A DNA stretch of 64,000 bases, from NCBI RefSeq assembly GCF_001046635.1, contig NZ_KQ130457.1, forward strand, positions 5,641-69,640, written 5' to 3'. The stretch comes from Novosphingobium barchaimii LL02. GTDB taxonomy: Bacteria > Pseudomonadota > Alphaproteobacteria > Sphingomonadales > Sphingomonadaceae. Both the position numbers and the translations under genes were made by a program. This document shows, piece by piece, positions 24,219 to 32,001 of the stretch. Numbering within the stretch: position 1 is the stretch's first letter; each line of letters starts with the position of its first letter. Below the pieces are notes generated by a model that was given only the letters and a program-made list of their open reading frames with translations, did no database searches and was not told the DNA's origin.

Positions 24219-24914
24219 ATGGATGTCTTGGTCATGACCGCCGTGCTGACCTCGCTGGCGCAGGCGGGAACGCCCGGTCAGGTTTGCCCTGCCGACCCAA
24301 AGGTCTGCACCACGCAGGTCCACGTGGTTGAACACATGATCGCCGACAGCCCCGAAGACAGGCAGTTGCAGGAGCAAATCGACAGGCAGGTCGACACCCT
24401 CGCGCGAGGGGGGGAGCCTGCCACGCAAAAGGCACTGAGGCAGGATCAGGCCCGGTTTCGGCGCGCGCTGCGCTCGCAACTTTCGTTCATGCCCGGCAAT
24501 GATGTGAAAGATAGGATCGCCCTGCACCAGGCGCTTCAGGCCCGCCTGTTCGCGCTCGACCATGTTAACAGGGATACGGACCTGATGTCGGGCACGTGGA
24601 TCTCCGCCGCAGGCAACCTGGAGATGCGGGCTATCGATGCGACACATGTCGAAATCAGCCTCAATCCGGCCGACACCGAATATCAACGCTGGAGTTGCGA
24701 GTTTTCGGGTGTCGGCATCCGGACGGGCGACACCATCAGCGCCGAGGTGAGTTCCGGCGAGCATGTCATCCTTACGAAGCGCGATAGCGTGATGTGGGTC
24801 CGCCATGAAAGCAGTGGCGCCGGAAAGGCATGCGGTGCGGGCGGCACGATGGCCGGTCCCTATTTCGCGACCAATCCCGTGATGCGCGTACCATCGCCGC
24901 CGCCAAGGTTCTGA
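24219..24914 (+). CDS. LprI-like secreted protein, paralogue of the gene at 21408
   Basis: A 231-residue exported protein. The ATG at 24219 was chosen because GAAGGAG lies at correct spacing and the product then begins with a signal-like segment (MDVLVMTAVLTSLAQAG). The mature N-terminal half is helical with cysteines (VCPADPKVCTTQV) and LRQDQARFRRALRSQLSF, matching the LQ.DQ.WF region of its paralogue. The C-terminal beta domain has SGTWISAAGNLEMRAID, RWSCEFSGVG and KACGAGGTMAGPYF. Length and domain order equal those of the 21408 gene. Before the IS insertion it would have been divergent from that gene's operon, probably sharing a promoter region. Confidence 0.75.
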   Translation: MDVLVMTAVLTSLAQAGTPGQVCPADPKVCTTQVHVVEHMIADSPEDRQLQEQIDRQVDTLARGGEPATQKALRQDQARFRRALRSQLSFMPGNDVKDRIALHQALQARLFALDHVNRDTDLMSGTWISAAGNLEMRAIDATHVEISLNPADTEYQRWSCEFSGVGIRTGDTISAEVSSGEHVILTKRDSVMWVRHESSGAGKACGAGGTMAGPYFATNPVMRVPSPPPRF

Positions 24915-25079
24915 ATAAGAGGGGCGCAGCGCCGGGCTTTGCTGGTTCACGGCACGTCAGCCTCCTGAAGGACCTGCGCCGCGTCGCAACCCGCTACGAC
25001 CACTGCCCCACAGTTTTCTTCTCCGCCGTTGCTCTCGCTGCCACCGTACTCTTCTGGCTGTAATCACTGAATCCTGAGC

Positions 25080-26567
25080 CTAGATTACGCGCTCCGCCTC
25101 AAGGTCCCAGGCTGCTCGGTCCGGTATACGCGCCCCTGCCGACCGGAGATGTGCCTCCGCCATGATCAGACGGTCGACTGCGCGGTCGAGCGCCGTCTCT
25201 GGAAGCGTGAAAGGCAGGCGGATAAAGCGTTCGAACGCGCCATTGACCCCAAAGCGCGGTCCCGGCGTGATGCGTAGTGACAGGCACCGCGCCATCGCTG
25301 CCAGAGCCGAGGCCTCGGGGCGCGGCATTTCCGCCCAAAGCATGAACCCGCCTGGCGGCACCGACACGCGCCAATGCGGCAGCGCGCTCTCAAGCCGCGC
25401 GATCAGTTGGTCGCGACGTGCACGGACATCGCTCCAGGTGGCCATGTCGTCCCGAGGACTGTTTTCGAGCAGTGCTGCGACAGCCAGTTGCTCCAAAACC
25501 GGCGTCGCCATGTCGAGCGTCTCGCGCAGGCGGCTTAGCGCGACAATCGTCTGCGGGGCGGCGCGGATCCAGCCAATCCGCAGACCGCCCCAGAAGCGCT
25601 TGCTGGCAGATCCGAGACTGATTACCATTTCGCCCTCCGGGTCGTACGCCGCCACGGATGGCGGTGCGGATACGTCGAGCGCGATGTTCGTCATCGTTTC
25701 GTCGACGACAAGCGGTGTATGGGTGTCGCGTGCCGCGCGGACCAGTTTGGCGCGCGTATCCGCGTCCATCAATCGGCCGGTTGGGTTATGAAAATCGGCG
25801 AGGATATAGGCGAACCGCGGGCTTGTCTGACGAAACGCGGCGTGGAATGCGTCGATATCCCAGCCTTGGATAGGAAGTCCGACCGGCACCGCGACGCAGC
25901 TGTGCCTCAGGATCGCGGCGATCGCATTGTGATAGGTCGGATGATCGACGACGATGCGATCGCCCGGACCGGCAAGCAGATGCAGCAGCAAGGACAGCCC
26001 GTGTTGCGCGCCACTGGTTACGAAGATTTGATCCGGCGTCGTCGGGCAACCGCGCGCGGCATAATCCGCAGCGATCGCAACGCGCAGCCGCCGGATGCCA
26101 AATACTTCATAACCGATACCGGACAGGAACGCCGGCATCTGGCCCAGCGCCTGTTCGTAGGCGTGCCAGATCGTCGGCGGCGCGGGCAGCGCCGCCTTGG
26201 TCCAGTCGATGATGTCGTGCCGGGCGTCGTCGGCATCGTCAAATTCACCGATGTCTGCTGTGCCGCTCCCGCCGCGCAGGGCGACGCCCGGCAAGCGGGT
26301 CACGCTGCCCGAACCTTGGCGGGTCACGAGATACCCTTCGTCGCGGAGCAGATCGAACGCCGCGCTGACAGTGGTGCGGCTCATCCCAAGCGCCTGGGCC
26401 AGATCGCGCTCTCCGCCGATCCGCACACCCAGGCCGATCCTGCCATCGGCGATCAACAGCCGAATGGCGCGCGCGAGTTGCCGGTAGGCGGCACCGCCCC
26501 CAGTGGCGCCGCGCCAAGCGCCGAGTTGGCGGGCAAGCGAGATGGGGCTGAGGGCGCTGATCGTCAT
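25080..26567 (-). CDS. MocR family GntR/aminotransferase-fold regulator (YczR-like)
   Basis: A 495-residue chimaeric regulator. The N-terminal winged helix of GntR type, about residues 18-85, reads YRQLARAIRLLIADGRIGLG, GERDLAQALGMSRTTVSAAF and LLRDEGYLVTRQGSGS. The remainder is a class I aminotransferase fold with the PLP-lysine segment ISLGSASKRFWGGLRIGW. MocR proteins sense PLP or PLP adducts and control one or a few nearby genes. The start at 26567 was preferred to a longer frame, because the extra 28 residues do not belong to the family. It is divergent from a YczE-type membrane protein, a partnership known for the YczR subgroup, with a 60-base shared promoter. Confidence 0.9.
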   Translation of the reverse strand: MTISALSPISLARQLGAWRGATGGGAAYRQLARAIRLLIADGRIGLGVRIGGERDLAQALGMSRTTVSAAFDLLRDEGYLVTRQGSGSVTRLPGVALRGGSGTADIGEFDDADDARHDIIDWTKAALPAPPTIWHAYEQALGQMPAFLSGIGYEVFGIRRLRVAIAADYAARGCPTTPDQIFVTSGAQHGLSLLLHLLAGPGDRIVVDHPTYHNAIAAILRHSCVAVPVGLPIQGWDIDAFHAAFRQTSPRFAYILADFHNPTGRLMDADTRAKLVRAARDTHTPLVVDETMTNIALDVSAPPSVAAYDPEGEMVISLGSASKRFWGGLRIGWIRAAPQTIVALSRLRETLDMATPVLEQLAVAALLENSPRDDMATWSDVRARRDQLIARLESALPHWRVSVPPGGFMLWAEMPRPEASALAAMARCLSLRITPGPRFGVNGAFERFIRLPFTLPETALDRAVDRLIMAEAHLRSAGARIPDRAAWDLEAERVI

Positions 26568-26569
26568 AA

Positions 26570-26591
26570 GGCCAATATCTTTCGATTGGCC
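26570..26591. promoter_or_regulatory. Inverted repeat in MocR/YczE divergent promoter
   Basis: GGCCAAT and ATTGGCC form a perfect 7-base inverted repeat with 8-base spacing, starting two bases upstream of the MocR start codon. The position fits a regulator-binding site serving both genes. Confidence 0.5.
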
Positions 26592-26627
26592 ATCAAAAAC
26601 AATGCCTCTTTCCCGTATTCGTCCTTT

Positions 26628-27281
26628 ATGATGACACGCCGCCTTTTCCAACTTCTCTGGGGCCTGGCCCTTTACGGCATCTCAATGGCCTTGATGCTGC
26701 AAGCCAATCTCGGCCTCGACCCTTGGGACGTGCTGCATCAAGGGCTCGCGCCGCGCCTTGCTCTGAGCTTCGGCATGACCGTCAACGTGCTCGGGCTGAT
26801 CGTGCTGCTGCTGTGGATACCGCTCCGTCAGCGCCCCGGCATCGGGACGGTGCTGAACATCATCGTCATCGGCACCGTGGTCGACCTGTCGCTGCCCCTT
26901 CTGCCCATGCCCGGCGGTTATGGAGCGCGCTTCGCTTTCCTGATCGCCGGGATCGCGCTCAACGGCATTGCCGGGGGGGCCTATATCGGCGCTGGGCTGG
27001 GCGCCGGGCCGCGCGACGGTCTGATGACCGGGATCGCAAGTCGCACCGGCTGGCCGATCAAGATTGTACGGACGGCGATCGAATTGAGCGTCCTCGCGGT
27101 GGGGTGGCTGATGGGCGGCACGATGGGCGTCGGCACGGTGCTCTACGCGCTAACGATCGGGTGGGTCGTGCATCATGCGCTGCCCTTCTTCACCCTGGAC
27201 CGCAATGCGAATGGCCAGTGCCGCAACCTGAACCGATGGGGGTTCTTCAGGCGAGCCGAAAGCAGCAGCGAGGCACCGTAA
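26628..27281 (+). CDS. YczE/YitT-type inner-membrane protein
   Basis: An integral membrane protein of 217 residues with about five hydrophobic segments. The family signature near the start is LWGLALYGISMALMLQANLG followed by LDPWDVLHQG. Later segments include VLNIIVIGTVVDLSLPLL and GIALNGIAGGAYIGAGLGAG with GPRDGLMTGIA. The YczE family is found next to MocR regulators but its transport or sensing role is not known. Two adjacent ATGs (26628 and 26631) are possible starts. It reads divergently from the MocR gene, across a promoter containing the ATTGGCC repeat. Confidence 0.88.
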   Translation: MMTRRLFQLLWGLALYGISMALMLQANLGLDPWDVLHQGLAPRLALSFGMTVNVLGLIVLLLWIPLRQRPGIGTVLNIIVIGTVVDLSLPLLPMPGGYGARFAFLIAGIALNGIAGGAYIGAGLGAGPRDGLMTGIASRTGWPIKIVRTAIELSVLAVGWLMGGTMGVGTVLYALTIGWVVHHALPFFTLDRNANGQCRNLNRWGFFRRAESSSEAP

Positions 27282-27507
27282 ATTCGCGGCGCGCAAACAT
27301 CGGCTTCAGCCAGTCCGCATCGCGCTGCCGCCGAAACGATCGAGCACAATGCTGACAAATCATCCTGCACGCAGTAGGGTATCAACAGTAGGCAGCTTTT
27401 GTCATGATCGGACATTCACCGGGGCAGCGTTAACGCACCAGCCCTGGTCCAGACTGTGTGAAAACGCGATAGATGTGCTTTGATGGCTTGAAAGTCTGAA
27501 GGGGCAT

Positions 27508-27754
27508 ATGGGTCGCTTCATCGACGGTGCATAGCTAAACGGCACTTTTTCCGCCGTGTGTCTATGACTGGATCGCAGAGGATAATCCGGTTCGGCTGTG
27601 GATGCCTTTGTCGCTGCGCTCGAGCTTGGAGACCTTGGCTTTGCCGCTGTCGAGGCTGCTGGGGCGGGCCGCCGCCCCTATAGTCCCGTGGTTTTGTTCA
27701 AGCGTTGCATTTATGGTTACCTGAACCAGGCATAGTCGAGGCGCCGGCTGCCGG
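27508..27754 (+). pseudogene. IS1182-type transposase N-terminal remnant
   Basis: One frame reads MGRFIDGA, stop, and later VDAFVAALELGDLGFAAVEA, PYSPVVLFKRCIYGYLNQA, broken by four in-frame stops. This is the N-terminus of IS1182/IS5-type transposases (MGRFIDGADR, IYGYLNRVQSSRRLE in intact relatives). The catalytic part is gone. The flanks 27282-27507 and 27755-27879 hold nothing recognisable apart from a possible IS end near 27452 (GTGTGAAAACGC). Confidence 0.7.
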
Positions 27755-27879
27755 GGGTGATAAACGATTTTTGGTTTCACCACTTTTGTCACAGGGTGGA
27801 TAATCACCCTGTGAACGGTGACCTTCCTGATGGATCGCGTAGGCATTGGGATCTTCTGGTCCAACGCGAGCAATAATTG

Positions 27880-29208
27880 ATGATGCAATCCAAGGAGCCC
27901 GAACTGCGTAGGGCAATTGGCCCCGTCGGTGCATGGATTACCGTTGCCACCCTGTTTGCGGCGCAGATCGTGTCCACGGTTGACCGGGGGATGCTGGCAT
28001 TGGTCATCGATCCGGTGCGGCAGGACCTTGCGATCAGCGAGATGCAGATCGCTCTGTTGCAGGGATTTGCCTTTTCGATCTTCTACGTCACGGTGGGCTT
28101 GCCTCTGGGGGCGTTCGCGGATGTGGTGAATCGGCGCCGGCTTCTCATTGCCGGCATCATGGTGTGGAGCGCCGCGACCATTGCGGGAGGGTTTGCGCAA
28201 GGGTTCGGTTCGATGTTCGCATCGCGCCTGTTCATCGGAGTAGGCGAAGCGGTGCTCGGGCCTTGCGCGGTGACGATGATCAGCGACCTGTTTCCGCCGC
28301 ATCGACGCGGCAAGCCGATGGCGCTCTATGTCTTTGGCAGCATGATTGCCTATGGGCTTGGTTCGCTTGTCAGCGGCGTAATTCTCGACATGGCTCCCAA
28401 AGGGGCCTTCGCCGCGCTCCCGGTGATCGGTCTGCTTGCACCGTGGCGCATTGCCTTCACACTGGTGGGCGCCTTCGGTCTGCTCATTGTCGTGCTGCTG
28501 TTCCTGCTGCGCGAGCCTGCGCGCCGTGTAGAGCAGGCTTCTGCGGGAGAAGCGGAACTCAAGCTTTCCTTTGTTCAGGGGCTTGGGCTCCTGAAAGCCC
28601 GAAAGGCGACGTTCCTGCCGCTTTACGGCTCACTGGCGCTGTTTGCGATGGGTGGGTCGGTTGCCACCGGGTGGGGTGCCGTATTCCTGACCCGTGCCTT
28701 CGGGTATCAGGTGGGCATCGCCGGACAGGGACTTGGTACCAGCCAGATCGCCTGGTCGGTCATCGGCGCGGTCGTGGCCGGTATCTTGGTCGATCGGGTC
28801 GGCGCGCGGTCGGGCGCGGCGGGACGTATGCGGCTGGCCGGTTTACTTGCCTTGGCGGGCATTCCCTGCAGCCTTCCAGCGCTCGCCGGAAGCGGTTCAG
28901 TGGCGATGGCCATGCTGGGTGAGGTCATGCTGGTCAGCGCCATTTACGGGACGACGATGCTTTCCGTCATTTCCGAGATCGCGCCGACCAAGGTGCGGGG
29001 ATTTGCGGTCGCGCTCTATGCATTTGTGATGACCGTCATTGGCGGCTCGCTTGGCCCCCTGGCGGTGGCATGGCTGACTGAATCCGTTTTTGCTTCGCCC
29101 TTGGCGGTCGGGCGCTCGATGGCAGTGGTCGGAGTTAGCGCTTTCATCGTTGCAGCACTGCTCGCCTTTCGCGCGGCTGCATCCATTTCTTCTGATGAAC
29201 GGAACTGA
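27880..29208 (+). CDS. MFS transporter (Spinster/ACS-like)
   Basis: An inner-membrane major facilitator of 442 residues with about 12 membrane segments. The N-half has QIVSTVDRGMLALVIDPVRQ and the loop 2-3 signature PLGAFADVVNRRRLL; another conserved region is SRLFIGVGEAVLGPCAVTMI. A long cytoplasmic loop lies after TM6 (LREPARRVEQ). It resembles the sphingomonad transporter at 33390 (shared GEAVLGP/GEAAVAP and FPPHRRGKPMALY/FPPDRRGRALSAY). ATG at 27880 or 27883; the ribosome site is weak. Its stop overlaps the next gene as TGATG. Substrate unknown, probably an organic anion given the catabolic neighbours. Confidence 0.88.
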   Translation: MMQSKEPELRRAIGPVGAWITVATLFAAQIVSTVDRGMLALVIDPVRQDLAISEMQIALLQGFAFSIFYVTVGLPLGAFADVVNRRRLLIAGIMVWSAATIAGGFAQGFGSMFASRLFIGVGEAVLGPCAVTMISDLFPPHRRGKPMALYVFGSMIAYGLGSLVSGVILDMAPKGAFAALPVIGLLAPWRIAFTLVGAFGLLIVVLLFLLREPARRVEQASAGEAELKLSFVQGLGLLKARKATFLPLYGSLALFAMGGSVATGWGAVFLTRAFGYQVGIAGQGLGTSQIAWSVIGAVVAGILVDRVGARSGAAGRMRLAGLLALAGIPCSLPALAGSGSVAMAMLGEVMLVSAIYGTTMLSVISEIAPTKVRGFAVALYAFVMTVIGGSLGPLAVAWLTESVFASPLAVGRSMAVVGVSAFIVAALLAFRAAASISSDERN

Positions 29209-30050
29209 TGATGCCCAATATTCTGCGCGGCTATACCGCCAGCCGCTTCGGCCAACTCCACTACCGCGTTGCCGCGTGTGAAACGCCTGATCCCCTGCCG
29301 CCGCTGTTATGCCTGCACCAGACGCCGAGCAACAGCGGCGATTGGCTGCCGGTGATGGAACCGCTGGCCGCCCGGCGCACAGTGATCGCAGTAGATACAC
29401 CCGGCTACGGCATGAGCGATGCGCCGCCGGAACCTGCAAGCATAGAGGATTTCGCCGAGATCATGGCGCGGTTCATGGCCGACATGGCTGGGCAAGGCCT
29501 GATCGCGCCAGGCCGGTTCGATGTCATGGGCTTTCACACCGGATCGCTTATCGCGACGCAGTTGGCGCGCAGCCTGCCCGACACCGTGCGCCGCGCCGTC
29601 GTCTTCGGGTTAGCCGCGTATCCCGCCGAACAGCGCGAGGCCAAGCTGGCCAATCTGCTTGGTGCATTCCCTCCGCCGGGACCTGACTTGCAGCATGTCG
29701 AGAAGCTCTGGGCGATCATCGGGCATCTCAGCGACCCGCGCATATCCTACGAGGAGCGCCACGTCAGCATGGCCGAATGCCTGCGGCTCGGCGCGCGGAT
29801 GCCCTGGGGTTACATTTCGGTTTACCGCTACGACTTCCTTGGGGCCATGGCGCAGGTCTCTCAGCCGGTGCTGGTGATGAATCCGCAGGACGACTTGTGG
29901 GCGCCAACCCTCGCGAATGCTCACCGTTTCCCCGACGGAAGGCGCGTGGACATCGAAGGTGTCAGTCACGGGGTTCTCAAACTGGAAACGTCGCGCGTGG
30001 TGGCCGAAATCGACGCGTTCCTGAACGGACCTGCTGCAATAGACACTTGA
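29208..30050 (+). CDS. Alpha/beta-hydrolase fold protein with His at the nucleophile position
   Basis: A 280-residue cytoplasmic protein. The oxyanion strand region is LLCLHQTPSNSGDWLPVM, the second strand AVDTPGYGMSD, the elbow VMGFHTGSLIA, the acid strand VLVMNPQDDLWAP and the base region GVSHGVLKLE. In the usual G-x-Ser-x-G elbow this protein has G108-F-H110-T-G112, so His replaces the catalytic Ser. It may therefore use a different mechanism (as some cofactor-free or lyase members do) or T111/S113. It overlaps the MFS stop (TGATG), and the LysR gene follows 58 bases later, so a transport-hydrolysis operon is likely. Confidence 0.85.
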   Translation: MMPNILRGYTASRFGQLHYRVAACETPDPLPPLLCLHQTPSNSGDWLPVMEPLAARRTVIAVDTPGYGMSDAPPEPASIEDFAEIMARFMADMAGQGLIAPGRFDVMGFHTGSLIATQLARSLPDTVRRAVVFGLAAYPAEQREAKLANLLGAFPPPGPDLQHVEKLWAIIGHLSDPRISYEERHVSMAECLRLGARMPWGYISVYRYDFLGAMAQVSQPVLVMNPQDDLWAPTLANAHRFPDGRRVDIEGVSHGVLKLETSRVVAEIDAFLNGPAAIDT

Positions 30051-30108
30051 GCAGGGGCACGAACCTGACACATTGCGCCCTACCTTTCGTCAAGGAGCAG
30101 AACACCCT

Positions 30109-31017
30109 GTGAATCTTGTGCAGCTAAAGCGGGTGATTGCAATCTACGAAAGCGGGAGCCTTCGTAAGGCATCCAAAGCGGTGGGCATCACCCAGCCGGC
30201 GCTTACGCTCAGCATCCGGCACCTGGAAGAGGAGTTCAACACCAGCCTTTTCGAGCGGGGACCGAACGGAGTGCGGCCGACCGAGATGTGTGAGAAACTG
30301 GTCCAGCGCGCCCGGCTCATGCTGATGGAGGAGCAACGGATCATCAGCGATCTGGTGGAGGCGAACCGCGTGCCGAAAGTAGTGGTGGGCGTCCACCCGA
30401 TCTTCATGAACGACATGATGAGCCGCGCCATGCGCCAGTTCGTGGATCAGAGCGGCCAAGTCGATATGTGGGTGCGTGAAGGCTACACCACGCAGCTGCT
30501 CGATCTGCTTTCGGCGGGGGAACTGGACTTCGCATTTTGCGGCCTGCCCGAAGGCTACGCCAGCGAGACGCTGGATTTCGAACCGCTGTTCAAGCGCGAA
30601 TATGCTGTCGTCGCCACGCCCGAACACCCGGTTTTCAGCATGACGCAGGCCGAGATCGCGCGCGGGACCGACTTTGTATGGGCCCACGTCAGGGCCTATG
30701 AAAAGGTCGACCCGCTCGACAACGACGATGTCGCGAATAACCTGCAGCAGTTCGGATATTCACGCCAGAACAAGTCGGTAAAAGCATCGTCGGCCGCCTT
30801 CGTGAAGGCTATGATCCTTCATTCCGGCATGATCGGCATGGTGGCCTGCGAAGCGGTCGCCGAGGAACTGGCGAGCGGTGCGCTGCGGCGCTTGGCGGGC
30901 TCGGAGATCCCGGCGCCCGCCTTCGGCTTCATCACGCTCAAGGACCGCTACGAGACGCGCACCGTACGCCAGCTCAAGGCGACCATCCGGCAATGGTGCG
31001 CCCGCAAGCAGGATTGA
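30109..31017 (+). CDS. LysR family transcriptional regulator
   Basis: A 302-residue regulator. The N-terminal winged HTH (1-60) reads LVQLKRVIAIYESGSLRKAS, then ITQPALTLSIRHLEEEF, LFERGPNGVRPTE. The substrate-binding domain follows, with VVVGVHPIFMNDMMSRAM and LDFAFCGLPEG. The GTG at 30109 was chosen: AAGGAG lies 11 bases upstream and the HTH starts at once; an ATG 12 codons earlier would add a non-family extension. It probably controls the MFS/hydrolase operon upstream and perhaps the divergent-looking catabolic genes from 31968 leftward; the effector is unknown. Confidence 0.9.
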   Translation: MNLVQLKRVIAIYESGSLRKASKAVGITQPALTLSIRHLEEEFNTSLFERGPNGVRPTEMCEKLVQRARLMLMEEQRIISDLVEANRVPKVVVGVHPIFMNDMMSRAMRQFVDQSGQVDMWVREGYTTQLLDLLSAGELDFAFCGLPEGYASETLDFEPLFKREYAVVATPEHPVFSMTQAEIARGTDFVWAHVRAYEKVDPLDNDDVANNLQQFGYSRQNKSVKASSAAFVKAMILHSGMIGMVACEAVAEELASGALRRLAGSEIPAPAFGFITLKDRYETRTVRQLKATIRQWCARKQD

Positions 31018-31026
31018 CCGCCGGGT

Positions 31027-31968
31027 TCAAGCTTCGTCGAGAAACGCCTTCAATACGCGCGCCGTGGCCGGCGGATTGTCCTGCATCACGAACGCGCCGG
31101 AATTCTCCACTACCGCGGCCTTGCCGTGCTTGAGTGCGGCCTCCGCTGCGGGGCGGAATTTGGGGTAAGCCTTGTCGTACTGGCCGTAGACCAGCAGCGT
31201 GGGGGCATCGATGCGGTTCATGGTGCCCGCGATCTCGGTAATGGCGACGCCGCGTTCCGAGGGCTGGATCCACTTGCCGGCGGCCTTGCGGCTGAGGATA
31301 CCCTCTGCGTTGATCGGGCCCGTGTTGATGATTCCGAATATCTGAGTCAGCAGTTCCGGCGGGGTGGGAACCGGATCTCCGTTCTTGTCGAACAGCGCGC
31401 CCTGCTTGTCATCCACTGCGGCCTTGATCTCCGCCAGTGAACGGCGATGCCCGAGCGCGCAGGATACCAGCGCCAGCTTGTTGATCCGTTCCGGCCAGAA
31501 AGCGGCCAGCGGTACGGCGAGGCACCCGCCCAGAGAAGTGCCGATCAGGTCCACCTTGTCGAACCCCAGTTCATCAAAGGCGCCCACCAGCAGCGCTGCC
31601 GTCTCGCCCAGCGACTGGATGTAGGGGGCTGGGCCGTCCCAATGCGAACCACCGTGGCCAGGCAGGTCGAAGGCGTAGACCTGACGGCTTTGTGCCAATA
31701 GCGGCGCCACGAAGCGCCAGTCCGACAGCCAACCTCCCAGCTTGTGTAGGAGAACTACCGGCGGCTTGCCCGCGACCGGTTCGCCGATCACCGCATAATG
31801 GAGCACGCCGCCCGCGCGGCGCAAGTCGGCCTGACGGGTCCATGGTCCCTTCGGCGGCATGGGTGGGGTGTTTGCATTGGCGCCCGATTTCTGAGCTGCG
31901 ATGGCGGGAAGGGCGCTGATCGCGCCTGCAAGTCCTATAGCGCTGGCGATGTCACGACGGCTGAACAT
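31027..31968 (-). CDS. Exported alpha/beta-hydrolase fold protein lacking the catalytic His
   Basis: A 313-residue protein with a Tat-like or Sec leader (FSRRDIASAIGLAGAISALP, cleavage near AIAAQ). The hydrolase fold is clear: VVLLHKLGGWLSDWRFVAPL, AFDLPGHGGSHW, nucleophile elbow LIGTSLGGCL (S145), acid strand TLLVYGQYDKAYP. At the place of the catalytic His the sequence is VVENSGAFVMQDNPPATARV, where relatives have SGHF: residue 292 is Ala. It may have lost hydrolysis, or use another base. It is the last gene of a leftward operon M24-MFS-LLM-hydrolase, 33 bases after the LLM gene. Its 3' end faces the LysR gene with only 9 bases between. Confidence 0.85.
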   Translation of the reverse strand: MFSRRDIASAIGLAGAISALPAIAAQKSGANANTPPMPPKGPWTRQADLRRAGGVLHYAVIGEPVAGKPPVVLLHKLGGWLSDWRFVAPLLAQSRQVYAFDLPGHGGSHWDGPAPYIQSLGETAALLVGAFDELGFDKVDLIGTSLGGCLAVPLAAFWPERINKLALVSCALGHRRSLAEIKAAVDDKQGALFDKNGDPVPTPPELLTQIFGIINTGPINAEGILSRKAAGKWIQPSERGVAITEIAGTMNRIDAPTLLVYGQYDKAYPKFRPAAEAALKHGKAAVVENSGAFVMQDNPPATARVLKAFLDEA

Positions 31969-32001
31969 GGTGCTTTTCCTTTTCTGGACTGGCCTGAGCG
32001 A

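Noticed and set aside
27562-28302. 246-codon minus frame over the MFS gene start
   Set aside because: It overlaps the first TM segments of a clear MFS transporter and the IS1182 remnant; no protein-like pattern.
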